Source: Pohlia nutans
Lineage: Eukaryota; Streptophyta; Bryopsida; Bryales; Mniaceae
Assembly (NCBI GenBank): GCA_022496805.1
Contig: CM040086.1
Span: forward strand, 2,730,501 to 2,794,500
Direction of reading: 5' to 3'
Length of the DNA stretch: 64,000 nucleotides
Part shown: positions 1-12,419 of the stretch, piece by piece
Layout: every line of letters begins with the position of its first letter
Position numbering within the stretch: position 1 is the stretch's first letter
Program-made: the position numbers and the translations under genes
The notes under the pieces: generated by a model
What the model saw: the letters and a program-made list of their open reading frames with translations, nothing else
The model's database searches: none
Told to the model about the DNA's origin: nothing

Positions 1-40
1 CTTGACATTGAACAAGAGTAGAAAGGCAGCAAGCTCATAC

Positions 41-2129
41 CGGATTATTCTGAATAGCTCCTCCATCAATCATTGTTCCCTGGAACTTGCCATCAACAGA
101 AGTCACGAATGCAGGTGGAAAGAAAGTGGGTGCTGCAGCCGTTGCGCGACACGCTTCCCATAGACTGAAATTTCACACACAGTGAGCACGTCGTTATGAC
201 TGATATCCCTAACTCTCACATGAAGAGAGGAGCAGAAATACTACACTCAGAACTCTTTTATATCACCCATTTGGCAACCAACGTAAACGAGTTCAGAACT
301 TGCCATATGGAAAGTGTCCAATCACATGTGTACACCATAGCAAATATTCTGTGATGTAATACTGGAGAATGTGATAACAACGAGTTCCGAGTGTACAGTC
401 AAGTTCATGCGTAACAGCCCGATTTGGAAACAAAGAATTTGTTACATTTTAACCCCTAAACGCCCAATATGGCCATCTGCATCACTGAGCTTTGCAACGG
501 TGGCGTTTTCTCATTTAACCTCGGATTTCTGATTGCAATACATCATTTTAAAGCTCTTGTTCTATACTACAAGATCAACAGTGTCGATCGTGTCAAACTA
601 AAGTCATTTTCACACAAACAGATGATTTGCAGCAGGGGGTCCAATTTTCCTACACTAAAGAAAACACACAGTGGAGTGTAAACAATGCATTCGAAAATAA
701 CAGAATATATACATATCACTAGTGCTGTTACCTGAAGTTGCGGCTGGGATCATTAGCTGCCGCCTGGCGCACAAAGAAAAACGGAGTAGCTCGGGAAATG
801 TCGAAGGAGGTGATGAGAAGGGGCTTGAGAGTGTCCACCAAGGTGAGCACCGTTCCATCTTTCCGGATGGTATACTCCTTGAGCAGGTTTTCGAATCTCC
901 GCGGCGAGTACTTGGGCCTGTAAAACTGTCGCACTGTGCCGTGAAAGGGATCATACCACCGCGGGCGAAAGATGTAACTCCCATTTTTGGAGTAAAACTC
1001 ACAACAGCCTTTGGCTGAAAACAGAGGGCGCCCTTTCTCGTTGGGTACCACCAGCATGGTGGCCAGAATGGCCCCAGTGCTGGTGCCCGTGAACAGATCG
1101 AAGTAGTCACACAGATGCACTTCACCCCCTTCATTCCCTAGTTTCTCCTGTCATCCACAAAAAACAAGAAGCAGAGGCTTTACATTCAGAACATGCATGT
1201 GAATCAGCAACCCCTACTTCCCAAAAAGGCAAAAATAACCAAACAAAAAAAGGCCCTTGGTTTCCTAGTTTCTCCTGTCGTTCACAAAGCCAGGATGCAG
1301 CTTTACACATTCAGAACATGCATGTGAATCATCCACTATGACTTTGTTCAATGAGAATCATTATAGAGTTATCATACAACTCACAACCCTATTTCCAAAA
1401 ATGGAAAAAATGACCAATAAAAGACCCTTCATTTCCAGTTTCTCCTGTCATTCACCAGTTTCAGCCAGGATGCAGCTTTACACATTCCGAAAATGCATGT
1501 GAATCAGCATGTTCACAGTACGGACACATGAAACTGAAAACATAATAGTGTTCTCCTCTGACTCATAGGATTTTCAACCAAAAGAAAAAAACGACTATCA
1601 ATCAAGGTTACCAATTTGTTGAGAAGTTTTAGATGGACCCAGGGTTACACAAAGTTAAGACCTCCACTATGACACAGGTAGCATAAACCTCTGACGGATA
1701 AGAATTGAATACCTGAATTAAAGTCTCTAGCCGAGTTAAGATGCGAGCTGCAATGAGTCCTCGAATGCCGCCTCCATCCATACTCAATATACACAATTTT
1801 CGTTTTGAGGCGGGGCCGCCCTCGCCAATGGGGAGATCCAAAAGGTCCGAATCCCAGCCTTGAAGCCCTGACTTGCCGCCTCCAATGGGCCCTCGTTGAA
1901 TGGGAGCTGCCGCGTCGGCTTCACAGGGCTTGGATGGGTAAGTGTCCAAGAAAGCCCGAATGCCCACCATGGTGGCGCTGGACATCCGACCAAGGCCCCC
2001 ATCGTCTCTAGTATGATACTCTCCTGCATTATTAGTATTGTACATGTTGGGGTCCTTGAATTCTTGGTTTTCTTCAATGGAAACCGCATGGTAGAGTCTA
2101 CGTGGAATAGAGCCACTTTCTCTCCTCAT
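41..2129 (-). CDS. patatin-like phospholipase A, 5' part (runs off left edge)
   Basis: Lipid acyl hydrolase of the patatin family, which cleaves acyl chains from membrane glycerolipids with a Ser-Asp dyad. Three exons are visible on the minus strand: 2129-1713 (139 codons), 1147-732 and 164-41, all with GT-AG borders and matching phases (0, then 2, then 0). The first exon ends with the oxyanion-hole loop DGGGIRG (residues ~118-124). The second begins EKLGNEGGEV and carries the nucleophile elbow GTSTG (Ser ~162). The third carries the catalytic Asp in IDGGAIQNNP (~311). ATG at 2129 is the first in-frame Met after a stop, so it is preferred, although an upstream coding exon is possible. The ~110-residue N-terminal extension is Gly/Pro-rich and not part of the fold. 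The rest of the gene lies outside the window. Family assignment is secure; substrate is not predictable. Confidence 0.9.
1137..1540. repeat. imperfect tandem triplication inside patatin intron 1
   Basis: Three units of about 105-170 bp start near 1141, 1264 and 1435. Each opens with a TTTCTCCTGTC block followed by matches around CAGCTTTACACATTC and ACATGCATGTGAATCA. On the gene strand the TTTCTCCTGTC block is the splice acceptor of exon 2, so the intron holds two decayed copies of its own 3' splice region upstream of the one in use. Confidence 0.75.
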
Positions 2130-4400
2130 CTGGTGGTGTCTCAAGGCTGGAGTCGTCCCAGTTGTCGCAGACCCTGCACCCCATCATCCCAATATAGAAG
2201 CTCACAATCAAATTTGAACCATAAATAGCCTCAGAGAATGGAAGCAACTTCACTTACTACCATATTTTCTCCCTATATTACCACACTTTTGATGCACAAA
2301 AAACAACAGTATCGTTACAATGTTTACTAAAACCGTATGGTTTATGTACTTTAATTGTACAAACATGATATCCAAAATGCACGACAACCACACTAATAAC
2401 GTTACAGAAATTGTATGTTGTTGATAAATATTGTTTTTGCACTAATTTAGTGCGTAGAATACACGTAAGATGAGCGAACCGTACACATGATAACTAATAC
2501 TTTTACGTAGTAAGCCACATTTGAGATGCAACCACCAACCCAACACAGCAGCAAACCAAGGTGACAGAATCAAATTCCAACAATGTCCTAATTCCCAACA
2601 CCCTAAAAAATAACTTAGATGGAGAGTACGTATTTGGCAATGTCAAAACCGGGGAAAGAAGGAATTGTGTTACAAAAGTTAAGGAGAATTGCCTAAAATG
2701 GGGATCATGGTACTTTGAGGAAAGAAGGATTACGTTGTGTGCAACCTGCAAATCACAAAGCAAGAATTGGCAAGGTTTTACATCCCTAGGCTGACACTGC
2801 TGTTGTTTACGAGGATTTACACCACCAGAACAGACAAGCTTGTTTTGGTTCTAGGTCATCTATCAGTAAAGCTTTTTAGCCATACGGTATCCAAAAAACG
2901 TATGCTTAAGTGCGTTGGAATCCCCTTCCATTTGCTACCAATCTAGTCCAACAAATGAGACTATGCTCAGTGGCAAATGTACCAGTTTAATTTTTTCCTA
3001 CCTTGTTGCCACTACTTCTAATTGATCCACAACTGTCCATTTCAGAGGGGAAAATTGACTGTTCAGCGACAATGCTAGGAACTCATTAGCCTCAAATGAA
3101 AATGGTCAACAAACGGAATCAGGAGCACTGCGCATCATAAAATTCTTTAGCCCTCCATTGCAAGTTGGGCCAGTTCTTATTCTCTACAGTATCTTCTTAT
3201 CACAAACATATCACCCCCAGAATTCCAAACAAGCTCTTGTTAGAATTTTGACCTCTTCAGCTAAAAAATAAATTACAATAGCCTGTGAAACACGAAATCA
3301 TTTCAGCTCTTTGAAGCGTGCAGCATAGAAATCCCTGGCAGCTTAGAGAAAATTGGAAAATCGCAGTATCCTCTTACCACAAACATCTCATCTCGTATTA
3401 AAATAAGCTAAAGGATTATTATAACAGCCTGTGAAAGGGCTCTAAACATAAAAATATTTCAGCTCTTAGAAGCGTGCAGCATAAAATCCCTAGCAGCTTA
3501 GGGAGGATTGGAAAATTGCTACCAAGGTGGACTATATCCCTTAAACTCTGAGACAAGAACCATTTGCGGCAACAAGTGTAAGAATTCGGTAACAAAGCAA
3601 CACGAAACATACCAGCATTGATTTGTTTTGGTACAGGAACAGAATGCTCTTCCGCTTCCTCCATTGAATCTGCTCACAAAGACTTGCGATCCCTCCACAA
3701 TTTTAAAAAGAGGCGCACATCATATGCACCGCCTGTTCAAAAATCTGAAACTTGCTCTTCTCCATCAGAGAGAATACTTAACTTCCTACAGAAACGGTCA
3801 CGCAACTGAAAGCAAAGCTGTAATCCCAGTGAGCAAACCCTGTAACACTTGGATAGGTCCTCAGCTGTAGCACCCCAGCTTGTAGGGAATAAGCAACACC
3901 GCGATTTGAAATGAATCTCCACCTGTGCAAAAGCACCTCAACAAAAACATTCCGCAACAACAACAGAAGAGATTTATCGATGGAAAGCGCCTACAAAGTG
4001 GAATCGTGAGCCAAAATGGAAGACATCGCACACCCGATTTGCAGGGAGCGAAAAGTTTCGAGTGAAGCCTTTGACAAAAGTTCGTGAGATCGTGGCCGTT
4101 ACAGTTGAGATCGGACGGTGATGGGAGGCTGGAAGGGGACTGAGGAGGCTCTTTTCGATTGCGGCCGCTGTTGTGGCGCCACGTGGTGAGCCAAGCTGGA
4201 TGCCAAGTCGACACTTGGTGGGGTCCGTTGGGTCGAGCTGGCAGACCGTGTTTGAGGTATTACCTGCATTTGGAAAATTTGAGGTACTCGGGTTTCGCAA
4301 ATTGTGGGGGAGTTTGTGGACTTGGTGTTTTCAGGCTCTATCATCGGTGTGAAAAGGGTTGCTTCTAGAAATATTGAACTTTAACACTTGAAAAGGATTG
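2130..4400. promoter_or_regulatory. upstream/5'-leader region of the patatin gene
   Basis: No supportable protein gene. The stretch 3960-4340 is clearly richer in G+C than its surroundings and sits where the promoter or first untranslated exon of the minus-strand patatin gene would be. Exact transcription start and any 5'-UTR introns cannot be fixed by eye. Confidence 0.35.
3186..3520. repeat. tandem duplication, ~160-bp unit
   Basis: The block at 3186-3363 recurs at 3364-3520. Shared marks are CAGTATC..CTTA.CACAAACAT, AGCCTGTGAAA, TTTCAGCTCTT, GAAGCGTGCAGCATA and AATTGGAAAAT. The copies differ by scattered substitutions and small indels, so the event is not recent. Confidence 0.75.
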
Positions 4401-4428
4401 CTTCTAGAAATATTGAACTTTAACACTT
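4349..4428. repeat. 37-bp tandem duplication
   Basis: GAAAAGGRTTGCTTCTAGAA followed by ATATTGAACTTTAACACTT occurs twice back to back with one or two differences. Confidence 0.85.
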
Positions 4429-4429
4429 A

Positions 4430-5108
4430 AGCGTTCACATTATAATTACCCAGTCAAATCTCATCAATTTCTCAACTTGAAATATATTATATTTTCTAGT
4501 ATTTTTCTCATATAAGTTATTGTTAAACTAATTTACTTTGATTTTTTTCACAATTATGTAAATAAAAATGAATTTTATAAAAAAACTATAAGTTTATTTT
4601 TCTAAAATCATAGTTTTTTTTGAGGAAAAATGTAAATAATAGTGATGAACAACAAGGTGTAGGTGGCATGCTTCGTGAGCTTATATGATATATAAACTTT
4701 TTCTACAATGTATTTATTGGAATTTTAGGATTTTGAGTTGTGTCATAAAAATGTGCAATTTTAACAATTTTGAAGAATAGTAAATTGAATTAGAAAGTAG
4801 AAGCTAGCCTCCACACTTTCTTAGTGGGGTCCATTTTAATTTGAATAAGGAACTAGGTAAAAATCAACGTTTGGCTAAAAAAATGGGCGTTTTAGACGAT
4901 TAGGGTTTGTAAACTTCCAGTTTGTAAACTTATTCTGGTTTATCAACTGCAAGTTGATTTAATTCTAGACTACACAATAGTCCATGGTTAGTTAAATATC
5001 GGTTGTTGATTCGATATGATTTTTATTATTTTTAATTCGTTACAAATGGAACACAATTGATTCTCTACAACCAAAAAGTAAATGGTATCAACCCCGACTA
5101 TCCCGCTG
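4430..5108. other. AT-rich intergenic DNA
   Basis: No gene, RNA or clear repeat structure recognised. Confidence 0.5.
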
Positions 5109-5260
5109 TTTTTTTTTTTTTTTTTTTTTTTTTTGAGTAAACCCTAAAACTCGAGCTAAAACTTGGTGGGCTCTGGCTCCTACCAGACCCTCGCCCTTAT
5201 TTTAACCCTTCTCGCTCCGCTCCATAGGTTTGATAGGGCTCGCGTTGTTTGGGTGGTTCC
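5109..5260 (-). repeat. possible poly(A)-tailed retro-insert, minus strand
   Basis: A run of 26 T (5109-5134) is followed by a sharply bounded, more GC-rich block to about 5260 (GGGCTCTGGCTCCTACCAGA within it). Read on the minus strand this is a ~125-bp body ending in a long A tail, the layout of a SINE or processed-RNA insertion. No flanking duplication could be recognised, so this is tentative. Confidence 0.35.
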
Positions 5261-5261
5261 A

Positions 5262-5395
5262 TAAATAGAATTTAAATTCTATAATTTACAACTTTTATTC
5301 ATATGTCAAGTGCAAGACATCCCTCTTAGTTGCATTTTATAATCCGTCTTTGCAAAACTGCCAAATTTGGAGGGGTAAGGACATATGGAGGTTAA
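5262..5395 (-). mobile_element. MITE family B, truncated copy
   Basis: Matches one end of the ~570-bp TTAA-type family seen whole at 11022-11589: TTGCATTTTATAATCCGTCT, then CAAAACTGCCAAATTTGGA, ending in GGTTAA at 5391-5395. The other end is missing. Confidence 0.7.
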
Positions 5396-5530
5396 AATCA
5401 TATACAACACCAAACTCAACAACACACATTAGGACAATGCCCAAATAGACAATAGAGCAACATTAGAATAATTTAAAAGCAATTGGAAGTTTTTTTTTAC
5501 AAGTGAACTTCATTTAGTTCACAAGAATTG

Positions 5531-5942
5531 CACGGGAGGTCACTCCATTGTCAAGTTGAAAACCACGTGCGAACAAAATAAATCTAAGTTTTCTAAGTTG
5601 CATCACCAAAATGGGTCAAAATTTTATCAATTTTTTTTCACGAGTAGATATACTCAGTATCTATTACATAGTAAAAAAAAGATAACCAAATTTGATGATC
5701 TTTCTTTTTTTATAAAACATACCGTTTCTAACTAGAATGACGTAGAAATGAACTAAAACAATTACTAAAAAAAATGAAGATGACTGAAAATTTCAAAAAA
5801 ATATACAAAAGATGTTATCAATGGTTACGTATATGTAGAAAAAATATCATAATTTTTAAAATTATTTATGGCATATAATATAGGGGTAGCAAACTTTGTT
5901 CGCACGTGGTGTTCAACTTGACAATGGAGTGACCTCCCCGGG
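5531..5942. mobile_element. 412-bp MITE with 8-bp target duplication (hAT-like)
   Basis: Terminal inverted repeats about 44 bp long and nearly perfect: GGGAGGTCACTCCATTGTCA at 5534 onward against its reverse complement ending near 5937, with GCGAACAAA at the inner end. The element is flanked by AAGAATTG at 5523-5530 and 5943-5950. An 8-bp duplication is the habit of hAT transposons. The interior is AT-rich and non-coding. Confidence 0.85.
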
Positions 5943-6341
5943 AAGAATTGTGATTTACTGTCCGGCGAGAAATGGATGTTTTAATCACAAATTATTCACA
6001 GGCGAGAAGAAAGTGTTTCTATAATACATTGGAGTATGTCGTTTGTCATTCTAGGTGATGCCATGTTCTTTTCAAGGAGGGTTCTTCTGGCTACTTAGAG
6101 CTAGACTCCAATGTAGTGGCATAGTACAGTGGTCTAAATCTAGAGGGATCACCTTGCACAACATGCAAGAAATACTGCTACAATAAAAATAAAGAAAACA
6201 ACCTCGCTTCCAGATGATGACAATGACACGAGTTGGCATGCTATTTATATTATAAAGTTATCATTTGTCATTGGATCACTACTTCCAAAAGGTTTAGTTC
6301 ATTTTTTCAAATTTAGCAGTGCCAAAAATAGGCCAGATTGC

Positions 6342-6745
6342 TTAACCCTTAAACGTCAAGGTAAGCCACATGGTCTTATTTAAAAGAGAATAATGAAGAA
6401 AAAAAGTTGATTTTCTCAACCAAATCAAGCAAGGATTGGTGCATTGGAAAGCTACTGAAAAAGCTATCTAGATTCCAAATTTCGCCTCATTTGAGAGATT
6501 GTGGAATCGTTGGTAAGCAATCAAAGTTATCAAATTGAACAAGTTTTGAGGTTGGATCGGAGCAGCTAAAGTTCAGCAGTGCCGCATTGCTACAGTGCTA
6601 CAGTGCCAGCCAGCAGTGCACTACAGAGCCGTTTTTGCAAAAAATAAAATAAAAATAAAAATAAAAAATAAATTTTTTCTTCCTCCAAAAATTTAGATGC
6701 CTTCCGGAGTGCCCGGTCCAGGCCCTCTTCACGTTTAAGGGTTAA
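6342..6745. mobile_element. MITE family C, TTAA-type
   Basis: Starts TTAACCCTTAAACGTCAAGG and ends ACGTTTAAGGGTTAA, so it has ~15-bp inverted ends and TTAA duplications. A second copy lies at 39279-39634. Both carry a conserved GATTTTCTCAACCAAAT block near the left end and GGCCCTCTT near the right end. Non-coding. Confidence 0.85.
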
Positions 6746-8592
6746 ATTGATAGTTTTAGGACAACCAACCATATTTTGTTAACTGACCTCAATACTATCT
6801 GCAATTTTTTATCTTACATAAACTGTTTGTTGCTCCCCTGAGATATTTTGGAGCCCTTCAACACTTCCAATTGCAGCAGGAATTATAGTGCCTTTAGAAG
6901 GCATTGTAAGTATAAGTATGCTTTTAAGAATTATTCATTCACATATTGTCAATGTATTCTTGAAGAATTTAAGATTGGCACGATCACTTGATGCAATTTT
7001 CTTTCACCATGTGCATTTTTCTTTTAATGAACAAAGGTTCTTTTCTTTTCTTTTCTTTTCTTTTCTTTTTTGGAATTTAATTCTGGGTTTCGTTCCTGGC
7101 TAAATTCTACCGCATGTTTAACCCAACTGGATTAACTCAACTACTTGGTTAACCAATCACTTGAGTTACTTTATAACCAACAACTACGTGGTGGCTTCTC
7201 AACTAGGAGTTGTTTTCCGTGTATCAAGCCTAGTCCTTGGGGCTTTTTTATATAGCCCGTTCATCCCACTACAGTTGGCTGTGTCGTTTGACACGTTCAT
7301 TGTACACTATCTCCCTCCATGTGTTCTGCCGCTTGACGGCACATTGAATTGCGAGCCGTAAAACGCCGCAATTAGCTTACCGATCGGAATTGATGAGCGA
7401 CTTCATGGTTGCGACGAATTTATATTGCTTGTTCATCCTACCTTAGTTCTTTCACAAATGAGTCTTATTTAGGGAAAACCTAAGTTTGCTTGTGAGTTGT
7501 TGGAAGAGAAAAGCTGGTAGCGATAAGCGCTTTGTCTCGTTGTCAAGGGAGGTTGTGGAACAATCTAAGCTTGTTACGATGGTGTTGGGCTCCCAAAACA
7601 GCGGACAACAGGTTGTATAATTTTTGTCAACAGCATCACTCCTTTTCTCCAATTAGTTGTAGTCAATGCTTGTTCTTGTTATGAGTCTGTTGAACTTTTT
7701 CTCTGGTGAATGAACGATAACAAGTTGTGGTAACCTGCAGACACCTCGTACACATCAAGTGGCACACTAATACTTTGCTGTTTGGCATGAGTACAGGTGA
7801 GGGTTACCACCTCCTAAGGATTTTTTCAAAACCTCTAATTTGAGCTTCTTGATTGTCGACTTTTGGAGATGCTGTTCGACATGCTCTGCCCTGGTCCTTC
7901 ATTCCCTGGTGTTGATATTTATTTTATGGCATAAGTGTAGTGTTTTTTTCCTTTGGTTGTAACTATTGCTACCCTTATTTAATCAAGTAGGGTGTCACAT
8001 GTTATTGCAACCTTTTCAAATGTTGTTCACAATGATTTGGTTTCTCCTTAGCGTTTTCCTTTTTTTGGGTTTTCTAGGCTTTCAATCGATTGTTGATTTT
8101 ATCAACTTTGATTAAGCTTCTTGCTCCTTGATATGCATGTATATGTATGTACTGGAGTGGGAGCATTTTAAATGCTGGTCATTCTTGTGCTTACCTGTTC
8201 AAACCACTGGGTCCTTTTGTTTTTAATTATTGAAACGGCTTTAGTTTGACGTTTTTTTATTATAGCTTTTTATTCATATCATTCATTCTCATGAAATTTT
8301 ATGATACTATGACGTTTCGTTAAAAAATCTTCTTGACTTCAAGCCTACATTTGTTTGCTTTGACTCTTTTGATAAGATGATTTTGTTGTAGAAACAAAAT
8401 TGTATCTTTTCTTCTATCATGAGTATGATTTCTATATGGGAAGTAGAATCTACTTTGATTCTATCAGGGAAGTATCGAACAATCCTTTTTTTCGAGCACC
8501 ATATTCACAACTTTCCTTTCATTCTTTTGCGATTTCAAAAAATGATAATTATAGTGTACACCAAAATGAAGCAAAATGCTTAATTTATTACT
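6746..8592. other. gene-less intergenic DNA with (TTTTC)n microsatellite
   Basis: No supportable gene; short open frames here lack recognisable domains. A (TTTTC)n tract lies at about 7033-7069. The stretch 7100-7800 is less AT-rich than its surroundings and may be an old decayed element, but I see no ends or coding motifs. Confidence 0.4.
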
Positions 8593-9101
8593 TTAACCCT
8601 TAATTGCTTGGGCGTTCATTTTTTGGATGATGTACATATTTCATCCATGTTTTTTCATTCATCATGTACTTTTGGCAGTGCCAATTTTTTACTATAGATT
8701 TTATGGGAAGTTAGCTTCATGTATGATTCGAAATGAGTGACTTGTGGAATATTTGTACCTCATTTCATGTCGTAGTGATCCACCAAAAAATTCTAAGATC
8801 GCAATTCAAAACTGCTCTTGAAAAATCCAACTCATAAAATTAAGCAATCAAAAAATTCAGTCACATATTGTCAATATCTTTCGTAATCAAATTACAAAAA
8901 AAACAAACTGAAATTTTAAGTTTCAAATTTATACAAAATATTGGTGATAACAATCATAGATCTAAATATATGGAATTATAAACAAATCTAAAATTCATAA
9001 TGTAAATTTTTTATATACACATCAAGTTCAAAATATCCCTCCTAGTTGCATTTCATAATGCATCTTTGCAATTGTTCAAATTTAAACAAGGGTTTAAGGG
9101 A
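8593..9101 (-). mobile_element. MITE family B copy, one end decayed
   Basis: TTAACCCTTAATTGC at 8593 and the CATCATGTACTTTTGGCAGT-like block match the family seen at 11022-11589 in inverse orientation. The far end (TTGCATTTCATAATGCATCT near 9050) is recognisable but the terminal TTAA is degenerate. Confidence 0.7.
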
Positions 9102-9789
9102 TTGATAAATAAACAACTCTAATACATGGGTTTAGGGTTTATAAAATGGATGATTTTATTTTGTTTTCCAAAAACCATTTTAGAGCTCCAAATATCATTT
9201 TTTTGGTTGCATTAACCCTTTCATTAACATATGTGATTTTTATTTGAGATTTAGTAAGTTATGACTAATGTGACTAACATTACTTGGAGGAGGTTGGTCC
9301 CATTATGCACAACTTACTAAATCTTAAACAAAAATCACAAAAATCACGTGGTAAAAGTGAAAAGCTTTCAAAGCTAAAAATTTGTGTTGAAGTTCCTATA
9401 ATAACGCAACCTCGGCACTTAAAATTATTATTTTTATTTGTGTTGAGGTTGCTTTAGGGTAGACTTCAAATATTTTGCATTTCAAAATTGTACCAAAAAA
9501 ATAAGTATGCATGAAAAATACAATAAACAAAATTATAATAACAAAGATGCCTATTTATACAAAGTAATTGAAAACAAAGGTTTGATACGTATTTAGCAAA
9601 TCATCAATACAAGTATATAAAAATAATAAAATGGTAGCAAGAACCATCTTAATATAAATATTCATTACATATAAGGATAAATTCTACCAATACTAAGTGG
9701 CAAATTTAAATCCTTATACAAAAGCTACAATTATGTTTTTTACATTTTAAAATATTTCCAAGTTTTTAAAAAACAACTTTATATCTTGG
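9102..9789. other. AT-rich intergenic DNA
   Basis: Nothing recognised apart from short A/T tracts. Confidence 0.4.
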
Positions 9790-12080
9790 TCGGCCTCATA
9801 TCCATCCTTATTTAGTGCAACACTATAACCTTCCTTTACAATCGTGTATTAGCAGTTGTGACACTCAATAATGGTGACTCCATCAGAAAATATGTTGAGA
9901 CCTTCACATTCTGGACATTACTCTTTGTACAATTTAGGCAATTTTACTCGTGTTCTTTTTTTTCTTCACAATTTCCGTTCAACATAACATTTTGATTCCA
10001 TCGGGTCTTGGCAATTATAGTATGGGTTGTTCACCTCCATATGGTTCTTTGTCATTGAATTTTTTTTTTGGCTTCCATGTCCAAGTCTTCTATTTGTTAC
10101 ATGAACTTGAATTGGAGTGATGCTTCCACCTTTCCTTGGCATTAATATTCGAGTTGGTCTTCACTCCAAGTCCATCGTGCTTTGCAAAATTGCCAAAAAT
10201 GATTTCCCCATATTCTTTGAAAGTTCATATTGCTTTCCTTGTTGGGCTCCCAATTTCTCTACAATCCCATATTCTTTATTCCAAGTGATAACTCCTTCAC
10301 AAGGTCATGTTGCATATCATCAATGTCTTCACTCCAATCTTCACTACTTTGACCATGTGTGGTGTATGGCGTCGCAATTAAAGGTTCATCATCTCTAATT
10401 TGTTCTTCAAAATGACGGATGAATCTTTCGGGTTTATAAGTGCTTGGCATTCAATCGAGGAGATGTGGAAACTTTTCGCGAACTATTATCTTCACTGCCC
10501 ACATGTGCTTGCATATGGGGTTATAATCATCACATTCGCACCACTCTCAATATAAGCTAACAATGTACCACTTGTTGTTATCCGTTTGACTTCTAAATGC
10601 AAACCCGAGATAACATTCATCAATGACCTCCAAATATGACGATGGGTCCGATTTGTAACGTTGAACTAATGTCTTGGCCTTTTGTAACTTCAATGTTCGA
10701 TATTTGTCTCTTCTCCTCTTAGAGTACTTTTCAGATTCGCTTAATCAATGAGCTTTGTCATAATGTTCCATTAAAGTGATTCCACCAAATCTTCGTCCTG
10801 TATTTGGATTGTCGATTAATGCAAGAATGGGTTCACCTAATCGACAGTTAACTATTCCATCTAATAGAGTGTACTTGACATATTGCCACATACGTTCCAC
10901 AAAATTAGTTGTGTTCGCATTTCTATGAGAAAACATCCTACTCCATTTAGGCCACACACACTTCCATAGACTATCATCGCCGGCCCATTTTTTCTCCACA
11001 TATTTTAAAATATGTGGATTGTTAACCCCTAAATGCCTAGAGCCCTCTCCGAATTTGGCAGTTTTGCAAAAATGTATTGTAAAATGCAACCTAGAGGGAT
11101 ATTTTGAACTTGATATATGAATAAAAGTTGTACATTATGAATTTTAAATTCTATCCATAAGGTTAGATCTATGATTTCTATTACCAATAATTTTGTATAA
11201 AATTTGAAACGTGAAATTCAAAATTATTTTATAATTCAATTATGAATAAAATATTGACAACCTACGGATGAAATTTTTTGTGATTGGTTGAAATGTAATA
11301 GTCTAAGTGTAGTGATTTTTGGAGATTTTTTGGTTGCTTAATTTTATGAGTTGACTTTTTTTAGAGCACTTTTACATTGAAATCTTGGGTGAATCACTAC
11401 AACATGAAATGAGGCATAAAAATTTCACAAATCATTCCCTTTCTAATCGGATCACATATGCGTGAAGCTAACTTCCCATAGAATCTACTGTAAAAATTCC
11501 ACACTGCAAAAAGTGCATGACAGATGAGAAATTATGGATGAAATCTGTACGTTGTCTAGAAAATGGACGCTTAGATAGTTAGGGGTTAACATATTTTACT
11601 TTGAAGTTTTCATATGCTTCATGAAAACTTTTAAGAGATGATGTCTCTAACATGGCACACATTATCTTGTACAAATCACCGCGCTCTACCTCGGGCAATT
11701 TTGGCAACAAATGGTTTATTCTAGTCTTTTTTGCATGGAACCAACATAGCAACAAACGACATGCCACCGATTTCTTGGTTTTCCCAACACCAAATATCAT
11801 CATAAATTGCTTTTGTTATAGCAATCCTTGAAGTCTTGTCCTTGTCAATTACAATAGCGTTTGGCCCAATTGTATTCAACTATTCATTTTCAAAAGCATA
11901 GCCTTCATTGTGAGCCACAATACAGTTCCTACGTCCCCTTGTTCTTTGTCATCATTACATAACATGTAAAAGATAGGCATTCTCAAACCATTTGCATTTA
12001 AACACAATTCAGCAAACAATGACATGCCCCAATGATTCGTTGTAAAGGTCGAATCGTTTACCCATTTTGAATTATGGGTG
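9790..12080 (-). pseudogene. MULE-type transposase with SWIM zinc finger, broken
   Basis: Read on the minus strand, pieces of a Mutator-like transposase appear in order. FTTNHWGMSLF and MPIFYML at ~12060-11960; NAIVIDKDKTSR (the DKD core) near 11870; CWFHAKKTRINHLLPKLP near 11730; WAGDDSLWKCVWP and NANTTNFVERMW near 10950. A SWIM-type C-E-C...C-K-H motif follows at 10541-10505, then a charged tail. At least two frameshifts lie near 11800-11850, a stop sits just before the SWIM motif, and a 568-bp MITE interrupts it at 11022-11589. Fragments beyond the tail (10120-9790) may belong to it. MULE transposases of this kind move DNA in the nucleus; this copy cannot encode a complete protein. Confidence 0.8.
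11022..11589 (+). mobile_element. MITE family B, full-length, inside the MULE pseudogene
   Basis: TTAACCCCTAAATGCCTAGA at the left and TAGTTAGGGGTTAA at the right give a TTAA duplication. The element separates two open pieces of the MULE frame; leaving out the element and one TTAA makes them contiguous and in frame (VKYVN to NPHILKYVEKKW). Other copies lie at 5262, 8593, 20753, 23744, 44567, 60917 and 63555. Non-coding. Confidence 0.9.
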
Positions 12081-12419
12081 ATTTTTTTGCCCTTTCTAAC
12101 ATCTCCTCTCTCTGCAAGACAAGTACAAATTGCCGTTTATCCGGAGTGTTTTGTAATTGTTTCTCTGATTCAATAGTTCATTCAATTAAAAATCACTAGT
12201 CACTCCATATATAAAGGTGGATGAAACTAAAAGGCACCCTCTTGTAAGGCTACTGAACATTATGAAAATGCTATGTAATCGAAAAGAGTATTTCTTATTT
12301 GTGGTGACATGGATAAATTTTTAATAGGATAGGTCCACGAATATTCTTTATGCTTTCTTCATCGTTGAAGAATGAAGGAAGGCAAAGAGTGCTGGATGGA
12401 AATGGGAAACGGGGAAAAG
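12081..12419. other. region upstream of ATP synthase gamma copy 1
   Basis: No gene. It becomes GC-rich from about 12370, where similarity to the other gamma copy begins; the promoter probably lies around this border. Confidence 0.35.
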
